DNA of 64,000 nt, taken from contig NZ_NKUI01000011.1 in NCBI RefSeq assembly GCF_014845115.1, forward strand, positions 1 to 64,000. Reading direction: 5' to 3'. The DNA comes from Methylorubrum zatmanii. Its GTDB lineage: Bacteria > Pseudomonadota > Alphaproteobacteria > Rhizobiales > Beijerinckiaceae. Under the pieces are notes generated by a model. The model saw nothing but the letters and a program-made list of their open reading frames with translations, was not told the origin of the DNA and searched no databases. A program made the translations under genes and the position numbers. How positions within the stretch are numbered: the stretch's first letter is position 1; the number at the start of each line of letters is the position of its first letter. Shown here one piece after another: positions 26,392-34,729 of this stretch.

Positions 26392-27344
26392 TCGAAGGTC
26401 CGATGAAGCCCCGCCTGTCGATCCCGAAACCCCATCGCCGCGGCTTCCTGACGGCGGCGGCCGGCCTGTTCGGCGTCTCGGCCCTGGGCGGCTGCGACCG
26501 CTGGGCGGCGAGTCCGGCTGGACAACGCACCCTGAAGCTCGGCGAGGATGCCAACCTGTTCGTCCAGCGCCTGCTGCTGACGCCGGCCTCCCTGGCCAAG
26601 GAATTCCCCGACTCGGAGATCTCCCCCTGGTTCAAGCCCAACGGCACGATCGAGCCGCCGGACAAGACCTACAAGGCGCTGGCCGCCAAGAACTTCGAGG
26701 GCTTCCGCCTGCGCGTCGACGGGCTGGTGGAGCGGCCGCAGGATCTGAGCCTTGCCGATCTCAGGGCCCTGCCCGCCCGCACCCAGACGACCCGCCACGA
26801 TTGCGTCGAGGGCTGGAGCGCCATCGGCAAATGGACCGGCGTGCCGCTCTCGGAGGTGCTGCAGCGCGCCGGCCTGAAGCCTCAGGCCCGCTACGTCGTG
26901 TTCCATTGCGCCGACACGATGGAATATGCCACGGGCGGCGGGGATGAGACCGAGGAGAAGACGACCGCCAATCCCGGCATGGAATCGCGGCCCGAGGGCG
27001 CGGAGAGCCAAGCCAGCGATTCGCAGGCCGCCGGAGCGGAGGCCCCGGCCCAAGGGGGGGACGACGAGGGCGACGAGGCGCAGGGCACGCCGGTGCGCTA
27101 CTACGAGAGCATCGATCTGACCGACGCCTTTCACCCGCAGACGATCCTCGCCTACGACCTCAACGGCAAGGCCCTGCCGGTCTCGAACGGGGCCCCCTTG
27201 CGGCTGAGAGTGGAGCGCCAGCTCGGCTATAAGCAGGCCAAATACGTCATGCGCATCGAGGTGACCGAGAGCCTGAACGGCATCGGCGACGGCAAGGGCG
27301 GCTACTGGGAGGACCGCGGCTACGAGTGGTACGCGGGAATTTAA
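26388..27344 (+). CDS. Sulfite-oxidase-family molybdopterin protein, Tat lipoprotein
   Basis: Exported 318-residue molybdoenzyme. The N-terminus has a twin-arginine motif (HRRGFLTAAAG) leading straight into a lipobox (SALGGC), so it is probably a Tat-exported lipoprotein. The fold core is visible: FRLRVDGLVERPQDLSLADL, the Mo-ligand Cys in TRHDCVEGWSAIGKWTGV, and YYESIDLTDAFHPQTILAYDLNG. Between FHCADTMEYATGGG and TPVRYYESID lies an acidic Gly/Ala/Glu/Asp-rich insertion of about 50 residues, an unusual surface loop. The partner is the cytochrome b encoded just upstream. The reaction may be methionine-sulfoxide, sulfite or another S/N-oxide substrate; it is not determined. Confidence 0.88.
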   Translation: MIEGPMKPRLSIPKPHRRGFLTAAAGLFGVSALGGCDRWAASPAGQRTLKLGEDANLFVQRLLLTPASLAKEFPDSEISPWFKPNGTIEPPDKTYKALAAKNFEGFRLRVDGLVERPQDLSLADLRALPARTQTTRHDCVEGWSAIGKWTGVPLSEVLQRAGLKPQARYVVFHCADTMEYATGGGDETEEKTTANPGMESRPEGAESQASDSQAAGAEAPAQGGDDEGDEAQGTPVRYYESIDLTDAFHPQTILAYDLNGKALPVSNGAPLRLRVERQLGYKQAKYVMRIEVTESLNGIGDGKGGYWEDRGYEWYAGI

Positions 27345-27591
27345 GCAGCGATCTTTTCGGCGCCCGGGGGCCTGACGCTTCCGTCAGAGAGTGTATCGGA
27401 ACAACGGCTTGGTGCCGCTTCCGGGGACCTCGCCGCCGGGATGGCGGGCCGGATCGGCCCGTTCACCAATTTGACAACGCCGCGCCGCTCACCCACTTCT
27501 GCGCGGCGCGAGAGCCGGCCTTCGACCGGCCCCAACCGCGCCTACCCCAAAACCGTACCCGCGGTGAGGCTCTGGCGAGAGGCAGAGGTTC

Positions 27592-30303
27592 ATGAAAGTC
27601 GTCGTCGTCGAGTCGCCGGCCAAGGCCAAGACGATCAATAAATATCTGGGGCGCGACTACGAGGTCCTGGCCTCCTTCGGGCATATCCGCGATCTGCCGG
27701 CCAAGGACGGCTCGGTCGATCCGGAGGCCGATTTCGCCATGGTCTGGGAGGTGGAGGATCGCGGCGCCAAACGCGTGTCCGAAATCGCCCGCGCGGTGAA
27801 GGGAGCCGAGAAGCTCATCCTGGCGACCGACCCGGATCGTGAGGGCGAGGCGATCTCCTGGCACGTGATCGAGGCGCTCACGGCCCGCAAGGCGCTGAAG
27901 GGCATCCCGGTCGAGCGGGTGACCTTCAACGCCATCACCAAGGCCTCGGTCGATGCGGCGATGAAGAAGCCGCGCGAGATCGATCAGGCCCTGGTCGATG
28001 CCTATCTCGCGCGCCGGGCGCTGGATTACCTCGTCGGCTTCAACCTCTCGCCGGTGCTGTGGCGCAAGCTGCCGGGCGCCCGCTCCGCCGGCCGCGTGCA
28101 GTCGGTGGCCCTGCGCCTCGTGGTCGAGCGCGAGATGGAGATCGAGCGGTTCCGCCCCCGCGAGTACTGGTCGATCGTGGCGACGCTCGTCACCGAGGCG
28201 GGCGGCGTGTTCGAGGCGCGGTTGGTCGGTGCCGACGGCAAGCGCATCCAGCGGCTCGATGTCGGCAATGCCGAGGAGGCGGCGGCCTTCAAGCGCGACC
28301 TCGAACTCGCGACCTTCCAAGTGGCCTCGGTCGAGGCGAAGCCGGCCAAGCGTCACCCGCAGCCGCCCTTCACCACCTCGACGCTGCAGCAGGAGGCGTC
28401 CCGCAAGCTCGGGATGGCGCCGGCCCAGACCATGCGCGTCGCCCAGAAACTCTACGAGGGCGTCGATGTCGGCGGCGAGACCGTCGGCATCATCACCTAT
28501 ATGCGGACCGACGGCGTCGACATGGCGCCGGAGGCGATCGCCGATGCCCGCCGGGTGATCGGCCGCGAGTTCGGCGACGATTACGTGCCGCATGTCCCGC
28601 GCAAGTACACGGTGAAGGCCAAGAACGCGCAGGAGGCCCACGAGGCCGTGCGCCCGACCGATATGGGCCGGCTGCCGAAGCAGATCGCCCGCTATCTCGA
28701 ACCGGAGCAGGCCAAGCTCTACGACCTGATCTGGACCCGCACCGTGGCGAGTCAGATGGAATCGGCCGAGCTGGAGCGTACCACCGTCGACGTGACCGCG
28801 ACTGTCGGCCCGCGCCGGATCGATCTGCGCGCCACCGGCCAGGTCGTGAAGTTCGACGGTTTCCTCGCCCTCTATCAGGAGGGCAAGGACGACGAGGAGG
28901 ACGAGGATTCGAAGCGCCTGCCGGCGATGAAGGCGGGCGATCCGCTCAACCGCGAGCGCATCACCTCGACCCAGCACTTCACCGAGCCGCCTCCGCGCTA
29001 CTCGGAGGCGAGCCTCGTCAAGCGGATGGAGGAACTCGGCATCGGCCGGCCCTCGACCTATGCCGCCGTGCTCCAGACCCTGCGCGACCGGGAATATGTC
29101 CGGATCGAGAAGAAGCGCCTCCAGCCGGAGGATAAGGGCCGTCTCGTCACGGGCTTCCTCGAAAGCTTCTTCAAGCGCTACGTCGAGTACGATTTCACCG
29201 CGAGCCTGGAAGAACAGCTCGACCGGGTCTCCAATGCCGAGATCGACTGGCGCACCGTGCTGCGCGATTTCTGGCGCGACTTCTCCGCCGCCATCGGCGG
29301 CACCAAGGAGCTGCGCGTCGCCGAGGTGCTGGAGGCGCTCAACGGCCTGCTCGGGCCCCACATCTTCCCCGAGAAGGCGGATGGGGGCGATCCCCGCGCC
29401 TGCCCGACCTGCGGCTCGGGCCAGCTCTCGCTCAAGCTCGGCAAGTTCGGCGCCTTCATCGGCTGCTCGAACTATCCCGAGTGCAAATATACCCGCCAGC
29501 TCTCGGCCTCCGGCGTCGAGGGTGAGGGCGACGGCTCCTCGGCCGAGGGCGGCCAGCCCGGCGTGCGGGTGCTCGGCGACGACCCCGCCACCGGCCTGCC
29601 GGTGACCCTGCGCGACGGCCGCTTCGGTCCCTTCGTGCAGCTCGGCGAGGCCTCGTCCGAGAAGGGAGCGGAGAAGCCCAAGCGCTCGTCGCTGCCCAAG
29701 GGCATGACGCCGAGCAGCGTGACGCTGGAGATCGCCCTGCGGCTGCTCTCGCTGCCCCGCGAGGTGGCCAAGCATCCCGAGACCGGCGAGCCGATCCTGG
29801 CCAATCTCGGCCGCTTCGGTCCCTACGTGCAGCACGGGAAGACCTATGCCAATCTCGGCAAGGACGACGACGTGCTGGAGATCGGCGCCAACCGCGCCAT
29901 CGATCTCATCGTGGCCAAGGAACAGGGCGGCGGGCGCGGTCGCCCGGCTTCCGATCCCGGCCGCGTGCTCGGCAAGGATGCCGGCGGCCTCGACCTGACC
30001 GTGAAATCCGGGCGCTACGGCCCCTACGTCACCGACGGTTCGGTCAACGCGACGCTGCCGAAGACGATGGCCGCCGAGAGCCTGACGCTGGAACAGGCGA
30101 TCGACCTCATCAACGCCAAGCGCGCCTCCGGGGGCGGCAAGAAGCCGGTCCGCAAGACGGCGGCCCGTGCCCGCACCACGACGAAGAAGGCGGAGGCCGG
30201 CGAGACGGCGGCGAAGAAGCCGGCGGCCCGCAAGACGGCGACGAAGGCTGCCGCCAAGCCTGCGGCTGCGAAGAAAGCGGCGGCGAAGACGAAGGCGAGC
30301 TGA
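27592..30303 (+). CDS. topA: DNA topoisomerase I
   Basis: Relaxes negative supercoils by single-strand passage. It is 903 residues. The TOPRIM domain starts VVVVESPAKAKTINKYLG with DPDREGE at about residues 82-88. The active-site Tyr is in GIITYMRTDG (about residue 303). The C-terminal part has one four-Cys zinc ribbon (CPTCG...CSNYPEC), then zinc-less repeats (GRFGPFVQLGE, GRFGPYVQHGKTY, GRYGPYVTDGS), and a Lys/Ala-rich tail of about 65 residues that probably binds DNA. ATG 27592 is the natural start. The TGA stop lies inside the stem of a strong hairpin. Confidence 0.97.
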   Translation: MKVVVVESPAKAKTINKYLGRDYEVLASFGHIRDLPAKDGSVDPEADFAMVWEVEDRGAKRVSEIARAVKGAEKLILATDPDREGEAISWHVIEALTARKALKGIPVERVTFNAITKASVDAAMKKPREIDQALVDAYLARRALDYLVGFNLSPVLWRKLPGARSAGRVQSVALRLVVEREMEIERFRPREYWSIVATLVTEAGGVFEARLVGADGKRIQRLDVGNAEEAAAFKRDLELATFQVASVEAKPAKRHPQPPFTTSTLQQEASRKLGMAPAQTMRVAQKLYEGVDVGGETVGIITYMRTDGVDMAPEAIADARRVIGREFGDDYVPHVPRKYTVKAKNAQEAHEAVRPTDMGRLPKQIARYLEPEQAKLYDLIWTRTVASQMESAELERTTVDVTATVGPRRIDLRATGQVVKFDGFLALYQEGKDDEEDEDSKRLPAMKAGDPLNRERITSTQHFTEPPPRYSEASLVKRMEELGIGRPSTYAAVLQTLRDREYVRIEKKRLQPEDKGRLVTGFLESFFKRYVEYDFTASLEEQLDRVSNAEIDWRTVLRDFWRDFSAAIGGTKELRVAEVLEALNGLLGPHIFPEKADGGDPRACPTCGSGQLSLKLGKFGAFIGCSNYPECKYTRQLSASGVEGEGDGSSAEGGQPGVRVLGDDPATGLPVTLRDGRFGPFVQLGEASSEKGAEKPKRSSLPKGMTPSSVTLEIALRLLSLPREVAKHPETGEPILANLGRFGPYVQHGKTYANLGKDDDVLEIGANRAIDLIVAKEQGGGRGRPASDPGRVLGKDAGGLDLTVKSGRYGPYVTDGSVNATLPKTMAAESLTLEQAIDLINAKRASGGGKKPVRKTAARARTTTKKAEAGETAAKKPAARKTATKAAAKPAAAKKAAAKTKAS

Positions 30304-30340
30304 GGCACCCCTCTCCCCTCTGCGGGAGAGGGGTGCCTCA
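30301..30340 (+). terminator. Strong hairpin overlapping the topA stop codon
   Basis: A perfect 17-bp stem (30301-30317 with 30324-30340) with loop CTCTGC. Its first three bases are the topA TGA, so it forms right at the end of translation. No T-run follows, so termination may be weak or factor-assisted. Confidence 0.75.
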
Positions 30341-30374
30341 GAGCCTGTCTGATCGAGTGGAGTTGGCCCGTCTT

Positions 30375-30513
30375 CGCTCCTCATGCTGAGGTGCCGGGCG
30401 AAGGCCCGGCCTCGAAGCACCACGGAAGGGTCGATCCCTTGGCCCGTCTCCCTTGGAAGAAGCGGCGCGGCGTGCTTCGAGGCTGCTGACGCAGCACCTC
30501 GGCATGAGGAGCG
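30375..30513. repeat. Long imperfect palindromic element
   Basis: Left arm CGCTCCTCATGCTGAGGTGC (30375-30394) and right arm near 30491-30513 are near-perfect reverse complements. CTCGAAGCAC and GTGCTTCGAG extend the pairing inward. Each arm contains its own small hairpin (30393-30410 and 30482-30495), and the centre holds AAGGG/CCCTT. It lies between topA and trmB. Style and words match the dispersed extragenic palindromes typical of Hyphomicrobiales. The 14-mer GCGTGCTTCGAGGC in its right arm recurs at 14582-14595. Confidence 0.75.
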
Positions 30514-30602
30514 TCGTGGATGCTAAAAAGGTCAGGGGCGCGTTCGGTCACGCACCGCGTGGCGCCGTGGATCGCCACGCCGTGACGGCGGCCGGTTGAA
30601 GT

Positions 30603-31340
30603 TCAGCCCGCGCTGACGCGCTCGAACGTCAGGTAGCTCGGCAGGCGCCCGGCGGCCAGCGCCTTGGCCTCGTAGCGGGTGCCGGGCCAACCGGGGAACG
30701 GGCGGCGCCAATCGTCGGCCCGCTCGGCGGTCCAGCGGAGCTGCGGACAGCGGGCGGCCCGCACCAGGGTCCAGCCGGCATAATCGTCGATGTCGCTGGC
30801 GAAGCGGAACAGGCCTCCAGGACGCAGCACGCGGGCGATCTCGGCGAGCGAGGCATCCGAGACGAACCGGCGCTTGCGCTGGCGGCGCTTCGGCCACGGG
30901 TCCGGATAGAGCAGGTAGACCCGGGCGAGGCTCGCATCCGGCAGGGCGGCGAGCAGAGCGGTAGCGTCCTCGTCCCAGACGCGCACGTTGCGCAGGGAGC
31001 GCTCGTCCACCGCGCGCAGCAGCTTGACCACGCCGTTGACGAAGGGCTCGCAGCCGATGATGCCGACCCGAGGATTCGCCTCGGCCTGGGCCGCGAGATG
31101 CTCGCCGCCGCCGAAGCCGATCTCCAGCCAGACCTCACCGACCGGCACCGGGAACAGGTCCGGCGGATTCAGGAACGCGCCGCGCTCGGGCAACGCGACG
31201 CGCAGGGTCGGGAGCAGCCCTTCGAGGCGCTGCTCCTGGCCCGGCCTGAGCCTCTTGCCCTTGCGGCGCCCGTAGAAGGCCCGCTCGGCGTCGCCGGTCC
31301 CGCCCGTTTCGGGAGGGACGCTGTCATCCCTCCCCATCAT
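30603..31340 (-). CDS. trmB: tRNA (guanine-N7-)-methyltransferase
   Basis: Methylates G46 in the variable loop of tRNAs using SAM. It is 245 residues. The SAM-binding motif is VWLEIGFGGGEHLAAQA, followed by IGCEPFVNGVVKLL, and the family signature YLLYPDPWPKRRQRKRRFV includes the catalytic Asp. The C-terminal FASDIDDYAGW and FPGWPGTRYEAKAL are also typical. The N-terminal 40 residues are basic and variable; a second ATG at 31334 could be used. It lies nine bases downstream of metK and is clearly co-transcribed with the gene that makes its methyl donor. Confidence 0.95.
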   Translation of the reverse strand: MMGRDDSVPPETGGTGDAERAFYGRRKGKRLRPGQEQRLEGLLPTLRVALPERGAFLNPPDLFPVPVGEVWLEIGFGGGEHLAAQAEANPRVGIIGCEPFVNGVVKLLRAVDERSLRNVRVWDEDATALLAALPDASLARVYLLYPDPWPKRRQRKRRFVSDASLAEIARVLRPGGLFRFASDIDDYAGWTLVRAARCPQLRWTAERADDWRRPFPGWPGTRYEAKALAAGRLPSYLTFERVSAG

Positions 31341-31349
31341 GGTTCGGGC

Positions 31350-32525
31350 TCAGAACGCCGACTTCAGCTTGTCGGCCAGATCCGTCTTCTCCCAGGAGAA
31401 GCCGCCATCGGCATCGGGCTCGCGCCCGAAATGGCCGTAGGCCGAGGTGCGGGCGTAGATCGGCTTGTTGAGCTGGAGCGCCGTACGGATGCCGCGGGGC
31501 GAGAGATCGAGGGCGTCCATCAGGACCGTCTCGAGCTTGGCCTCGTCCACGGTGCCGGTGCCGTGCAGATCGACGTAGATCGACAGGGGCTTGGCCACGC
31601 CGATGGCGTAGGAGAGCTGGATCGTGGCCCGGCGGGCGAGGCCGGCAGCCACGACGTTCTTGGCCAGATAGCGGGCGGCATAAGCAGCCGAGCGGTCGAC
31701 CTTGGTCGGATCCTTGCCGGAGAAGGCGCCGCCGCCATGGGGCGCCGCGCCGCCATAGGTGTCGACGATGATCTTGCGGCCGGTGAGGCCGGCGTCCCCA
31801 TCCGGGCCGCCGATCACGAACTTGCCGGTCGGGTTGACGTGCCAGACGGTGCCTTCGTTGACCCAGCCCTCCGGCAGGGCCTTGAGGATATAGGGCTCGA
31901 CGATGGCGCGCACGTCGGCCGAGTCGAGCGACTCGTCGAGATGCTGGGTCGAGAGCACGATCTGCGTCACCTCGACCGGGCGGCCGTTGGCGTAGCGCAC
32001 CGTGACCTGGCTCTTGGCGTCGGGTCCGAGCTTGGCGGCATCGCCCTGCTTGGCCTTGCGCGCGTCGGCGAGGTCCTTGAGGATTTTGTGGGCGTAGAAG
32101 ATCGGGGCCGGCATCAGGGCCGGGGTCTCGTCGGCGGCGTAGCCGAACATGATGCCCTGGTCGCCCGCGCCCTCGTCCTTGTTGCCGGCGGCGTCCACGC
32201 CCTGGGCGATGTCGGCCGACTGGGCATGCAGGTGGATGGCGACGTCGTTGTTCTTCCAGTGGAAGCCGGACTGCTCGTAGCCGATGTCGCGCACGGCCTC
32301 GCGGGTCAGCTCTTCCAGATCCTTGAAGGTCACGGAATCGGGGCCGCGCACCTCGCCCGCGATCACGACGCGGTTCGTCGTCGTCAGCGTCTCGACGCCG
32401 AGGCGGGCCTCCGGCATCGCGGCAAGATAGGCATCGACCACGGTATCCGAGATCCGGTCGCTCACCTTGTCGGGGTGGCCCTCGGAAACGGACTCACTGG
32501 TGAAGAGGTAGTCGGAACGAGGCAT
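31350..32525 (-). CDS. metK: S-adenosylmethionine synthetase
   Basis: Makes SAM from methionine and ATP. It is 391 residues. Motifs are [20 protein letters not shown] at the start, [12 protein letters not shown], and [22 protein letters not shown] with the phosphate-binding loop. The ATG at 32525 gives the standard N-terminus; the frame upstream is open but unrelated. A leader of about 190 bases separates it from the upstream XRE gene and contains a CTTGAC that could be a -35 box (32620-32625, minus strand). I do not recognise a SAM-class riboswitch in it, although such elements control metK in some Alphaproteobacteria. Confidence 0.97.
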   Translation of the reverse strand: MPRSDYLFTSESVSEGHPDKVSDRISDTVVDAYLAAMPEARLGVETLTTTNRVVIAGEVRGPDSVTFKDLEELTREAVRDIGYEQSGFHWKNNDVAIHLHAQSADIAQGVDAAGNKDEGAGDQGIMFGYAADETPALMPAPIFYAHKILKDLADARKAKQGDAAKLGPDAKSQVTVRYANGRPVEVTQIVLSTQHLDESLDSADVRAIVEPYILKALPEGWVNEGTVWHVNPTGKFVIGGPDGDAGLTGRKIIVDTYGGAAPHGGGAFSGKDPTKVDRSAAYAARYLAKNVVAAGLARRATIQLSYAIGVAKPLSIYVDLHGTGTVDEAKLETVLMDALDLSPRGIRTALQLNKPIYARTSAYGHFGREPDADGGFSWEKTDLADKLKSAF

Positions 32526-32715
32526 CGCATGCACCCCCGATTGTCGGGCGCGCCTCGTCTGCCAACGGCGCTTGACCCGGTCTCCAGAGGCGCGGCTTGT
32601 CGCATCGGCATTTCGGACGGTCAAGCCGGAATGGCGAAATCGTCCGTTATAAAGAACGCTAAGCTGCGGGACTCTGTTTTGCTGCGGCCTGACACCGGTC
32701 GGCCGCGCCGCTGGC

Positions 32716-33123
32716 TCAGCTCTTCAACTCGCGGCTCAGCGCCTCGACGGCGGCGGAGAGTTCCCGGCGCTGGCTCTCGGTGAAGGTCTCGACGCACTGC
32801 TTCGCGAAGGCGCGGGCGAGATCGGACCAGGGCTCGGCGGAGTAGGCCTGTTGCCCGCTCTCACAAAAACCGCGTTCCATCATCGGGTCCGGATGAGGAA
32901 TACCGTCGAGGAAGTCGGAAACCGGCGTATTGGTGAGACGACTGAGGATTGCGAGATGGATCGCGCTGATCTGATTCACGCCCTTCTCGTATTTTTGAAG
33001 CTGAGCAGCGGACATGCCGAAGCTGTCAGCGACGGCGCGCTGAGTCAGCTTCGAACGTTTGCGGTGCTCGGCGATGCGGCGTCCGAGGAGGACATCGCGT
33101 TCATCAGTCTTTTGGCCTGCCAT
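32716..33123 (-). CDS. XRE-family transcriptional regulator upstream of metK
   Basis: A 135-residue protein starting at ATG 33123 ([16 protein letters not shown]). The helix-turn-helix covers about residues 13-68: [23 protein letters not shown], with the recognition part [15 protein letters not shown]. The C-terminal half is mostly helical and ends LSREL. It is encoded ahead of metK and trmB on the same strand, an arrangement common in Rhizobiales, so it may be autoregulatory and tied to the methylation genes. The ligand and operator are not visible. Confidence 0.88.
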   Translation of the reverse strand: MAGQKTDERDVLLGRRIAEHRKRSKLTQRAVADSFGMSAAQLQKYEKGVNQISAIHLAILSRLTNTPVSDFLDGIPHPDPMMERGFCESGQQAYSAEPWSDLARAFAKQCVETFTESQRRELSAAVEALSRELKS

Positions 33124-33308
33124 GTTTATTCCGTTGAGCCCCCTTTCGGCGGATGCTTCGAACGAAATGTGGCACGGTGCAAGGGGGTGGATCCGGTCAA
33201 AACGGGCATCCACCAAAATTATCTTTTGTTAAAACCGCGACAGGGTGTCGCATGTGTAGTGACGGCTGTCGAAACCGCTAAGCCTCAATCTAAAGATCGA
33301 GGTGAAAA

Positions 33309-33625
33309 TGGTGTCCCCGGCAGGGCTCGAACCTGCGACCCCAGGTTTCGTGCCACTTCGGCTTTCGCCGCCGTGCTGACCGCACGTTCGTGGCCTGGAC
33401 TATCCCTTCACCTTAGGCTCCGTGAGGAACCCTTAGGTGCCGCCCGTCTAGTCTCTACACCTTCCCGTGACCGTGGCGGTCTCGGGCTTGGCTCGGGATC
33501 GGCAGGGCGCCGAGGCGCCGGGAGCTTTCCCCGAATTTGAGCGGATCCGCCGCGCGGTTTCCCTTCGCGACGCCCAATTGTGAAGTTTAGGAAACCTGTG
33601 CTCTGTCCAGCTGAGCTACGGAGAC
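33309..33625 (-). tRNA. tRNA-Arg(CCU) interrupted by a group I intron
   Basis: The spliced product is a 77-nt tRNA with encoded CCA. The 5' exon (33589-33625) has acceptor GTCTCCG, D stem GCTC/GAGC and anticodon stem CAGGT, and ends TTCCT. The 3' exon (33309-33348) has AA, anticodon stem ACCTG, T arm GCAGG-TTCGAGC-CCTGC, acceptor CGGGGAC (one T-G pair) and ACCA. The anticodon loop reads TTCCTAA, giving anticodon CCU, which decodes AGG. The loop is split after position 36. The gene precedes the XRE-metK-trmB unit. All stems pair, so the tRNA should be functional after splicing. Confidence 0.93.
33349..33588 (-). ncRNA. Group I self-splicing intron in tRNA-Arg(CCU)
   Basis: A 240-nt insertion directly after the anticodon. 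Splice chemistry is readable. The 5' exon ends GGTTTCCT, and the intron carries GGGAAACC (33556-33563, minus strand) as internal guide, giving an 8-bp P1 with the required U-G pair at the 5' splice site. The intron ends in G. The conserved core is present: AGAGACTAGACGG with CACCTAAGG (33430s-33450s), then AAGGGATAGTCC (about 33396-33407) forming P7, and GGCGAAAGCC near the 3' end. This closely resembles the small IC3 introns of Azoarcus tRNA-Ile and Agrobacterium tRNA-Arg(CCU). No homing endonuclease is encoded. Confidence 0.93.
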
Positions 33626-33862
33626 GACGGGCTAAGCGTAGCATCATCCCGCTATCCCGCCAACCGTTCCCGTCGGTCTTCTCACGTCGCTCGGTAGGAG
33701 CAAGGCTGCATGGTCCGGATCGCCCCTCCTGTGGCCGATCAGCCTCAGGGTCCGACAATCCGCGGGCCCGCTTTCCCGCCCGACGCCCATCGTCGCGATC
33801 CGGGCGCTTTTGGCGGGTCACGTCAACGTGGCACGCAGAGGCGAAGGCGAGCGGTGACGGTG

Positions 33863-34723
33863 ATGCCCGGTCAGGCTCAGGATCCGGCTTCAGGTGGACG
33901 AGGGGCGGCCTGCTTGGCCGCTTCGGCTTTCCTTCACCCGTTCCCTGCTCTGCTGGCCGCCTTGATCGGGGCCATCCTCCCGCAGGATCGCGCCGCAGCG
34001 GCTGGAATGGGCGCTTCGTGCCGCGCCGGCGAATTCCGGGAGGACAGCCTCGCCGGGATCGGGGTGCGGGGCGAACTGATCCTGTCCTCCGGGCGCCGGG
34101 CCGTCCTCTCGGACCTGCGCTGGTCCGACGAGCCCATGATCGAGGCGCAGGCCCGGTCCTGGCTTGAATCCTTCCGCGGCGCGCCCCTCCTCCTGCGGGA
34201 GCGCGGACCGGAGGATCGCTGGGGCCGCCGCCGCATCGATGCCCTCGTCGGGGAAGCGGAGCCCGTCGACCTTGCGGGCGGGCTGATCGCAGCCGGCCTC
34301 GCCTATGCCGATGCCGGCGAGGCCGACGGCCTGTGCCGGTCCGCCCTGCGCGGCCTCGAGGAGGCACCGCGGGCGGCGGGGCGCGGGGTCTGGGCGGAGG
34401 GGACGATCGCTGCAACCGACGTGGCGAGGCTGGCCCGGCGTTCCGGGCGCTTCGCCGTGGTGGAGGGGCGGATCCTCGCCATCGGCGAGCGGCCGGCGCG
34501 GACCTATCTGGATTTCGTCCGAAGGGGTGAACAAGGATTGACCGTAACCGTGCAGAAACGCACTTGGCGGAGTCTTGCCGAACATGGTTTGTCTGCGGCC
34601 ACGCTGAGGGGCCGCCTCGTCAGGATCCGCGGCATGATCGAAACCGGGCGGGGACCGGTCATCGACCTTGTCGGCGCGGAGGACATCGAGGTCGTCGAGG
34701 GGGAGCGGGCGCTGCGGCGCTAG
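33863..34723 (+). CDS. SNase-like (thermonuclease-fold) secreted protein, degenerate
   Basis: About 286 residues from ATG 33863 (adjacent GTG 33860 possible), with a signal or membrane segment (FLHPFPALLAALIGAIL) ending near AAAAG. The middle resembles the staphylococcal-nuclease OB fold: GELILSSGRRAVLSDLRW, then DRWGRRRIDALV and DLAGGLIAAGLAYAD. The DGDT motif is absent and the first catalytic Arg position (VRL in true nucleases) reads AVL; the DRWGR Arg is kept. The C-terminal part (VEGRILAIGERPARTYLDF) looks like a second OB domain. It is probably not an active nuclease. It lies six bases before the M48 protease gene and may be an operon partner. Confidence 0.7.
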   Translation: MPGQAQDPASGGRGAACLAASAFLHPFPALLAALIGAILPQDRAAAAGMGASCRAGEFREDSLAGIGVRGELILSSGRRAVLSDLRWSDEPMIEAQARSWLESFRGAPLLLRERGPEDRWGRRRIDALVGEAEPVDLAGGLIAAGLAYADAGEADGLCRSALRGLEEAPRAAGRGVWAEGTIAATDVARLARRSGRFAVVEGRILAIGERPARTYLDFVRRGEQGLTVTVQKRTWRSLAEHGLSAATLRGRLVRIRGMIETGRGPVIDLVGAEDIEVVEGERALRR

Positions 34724-34729
34724 AACGGC

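Noticed and set aside
27463-30423. Long minus-strand frame opposite topA
   Set aside because: Low-complexity composition and complete overlap with a clear topoisomerase I; another GC-driven artefact.
32526-32715. SAM-type riboswitch in the metK leader
   Set aside because: I could not identify a matching pseudoknot or conserved core; left as an open question rather than a feature.
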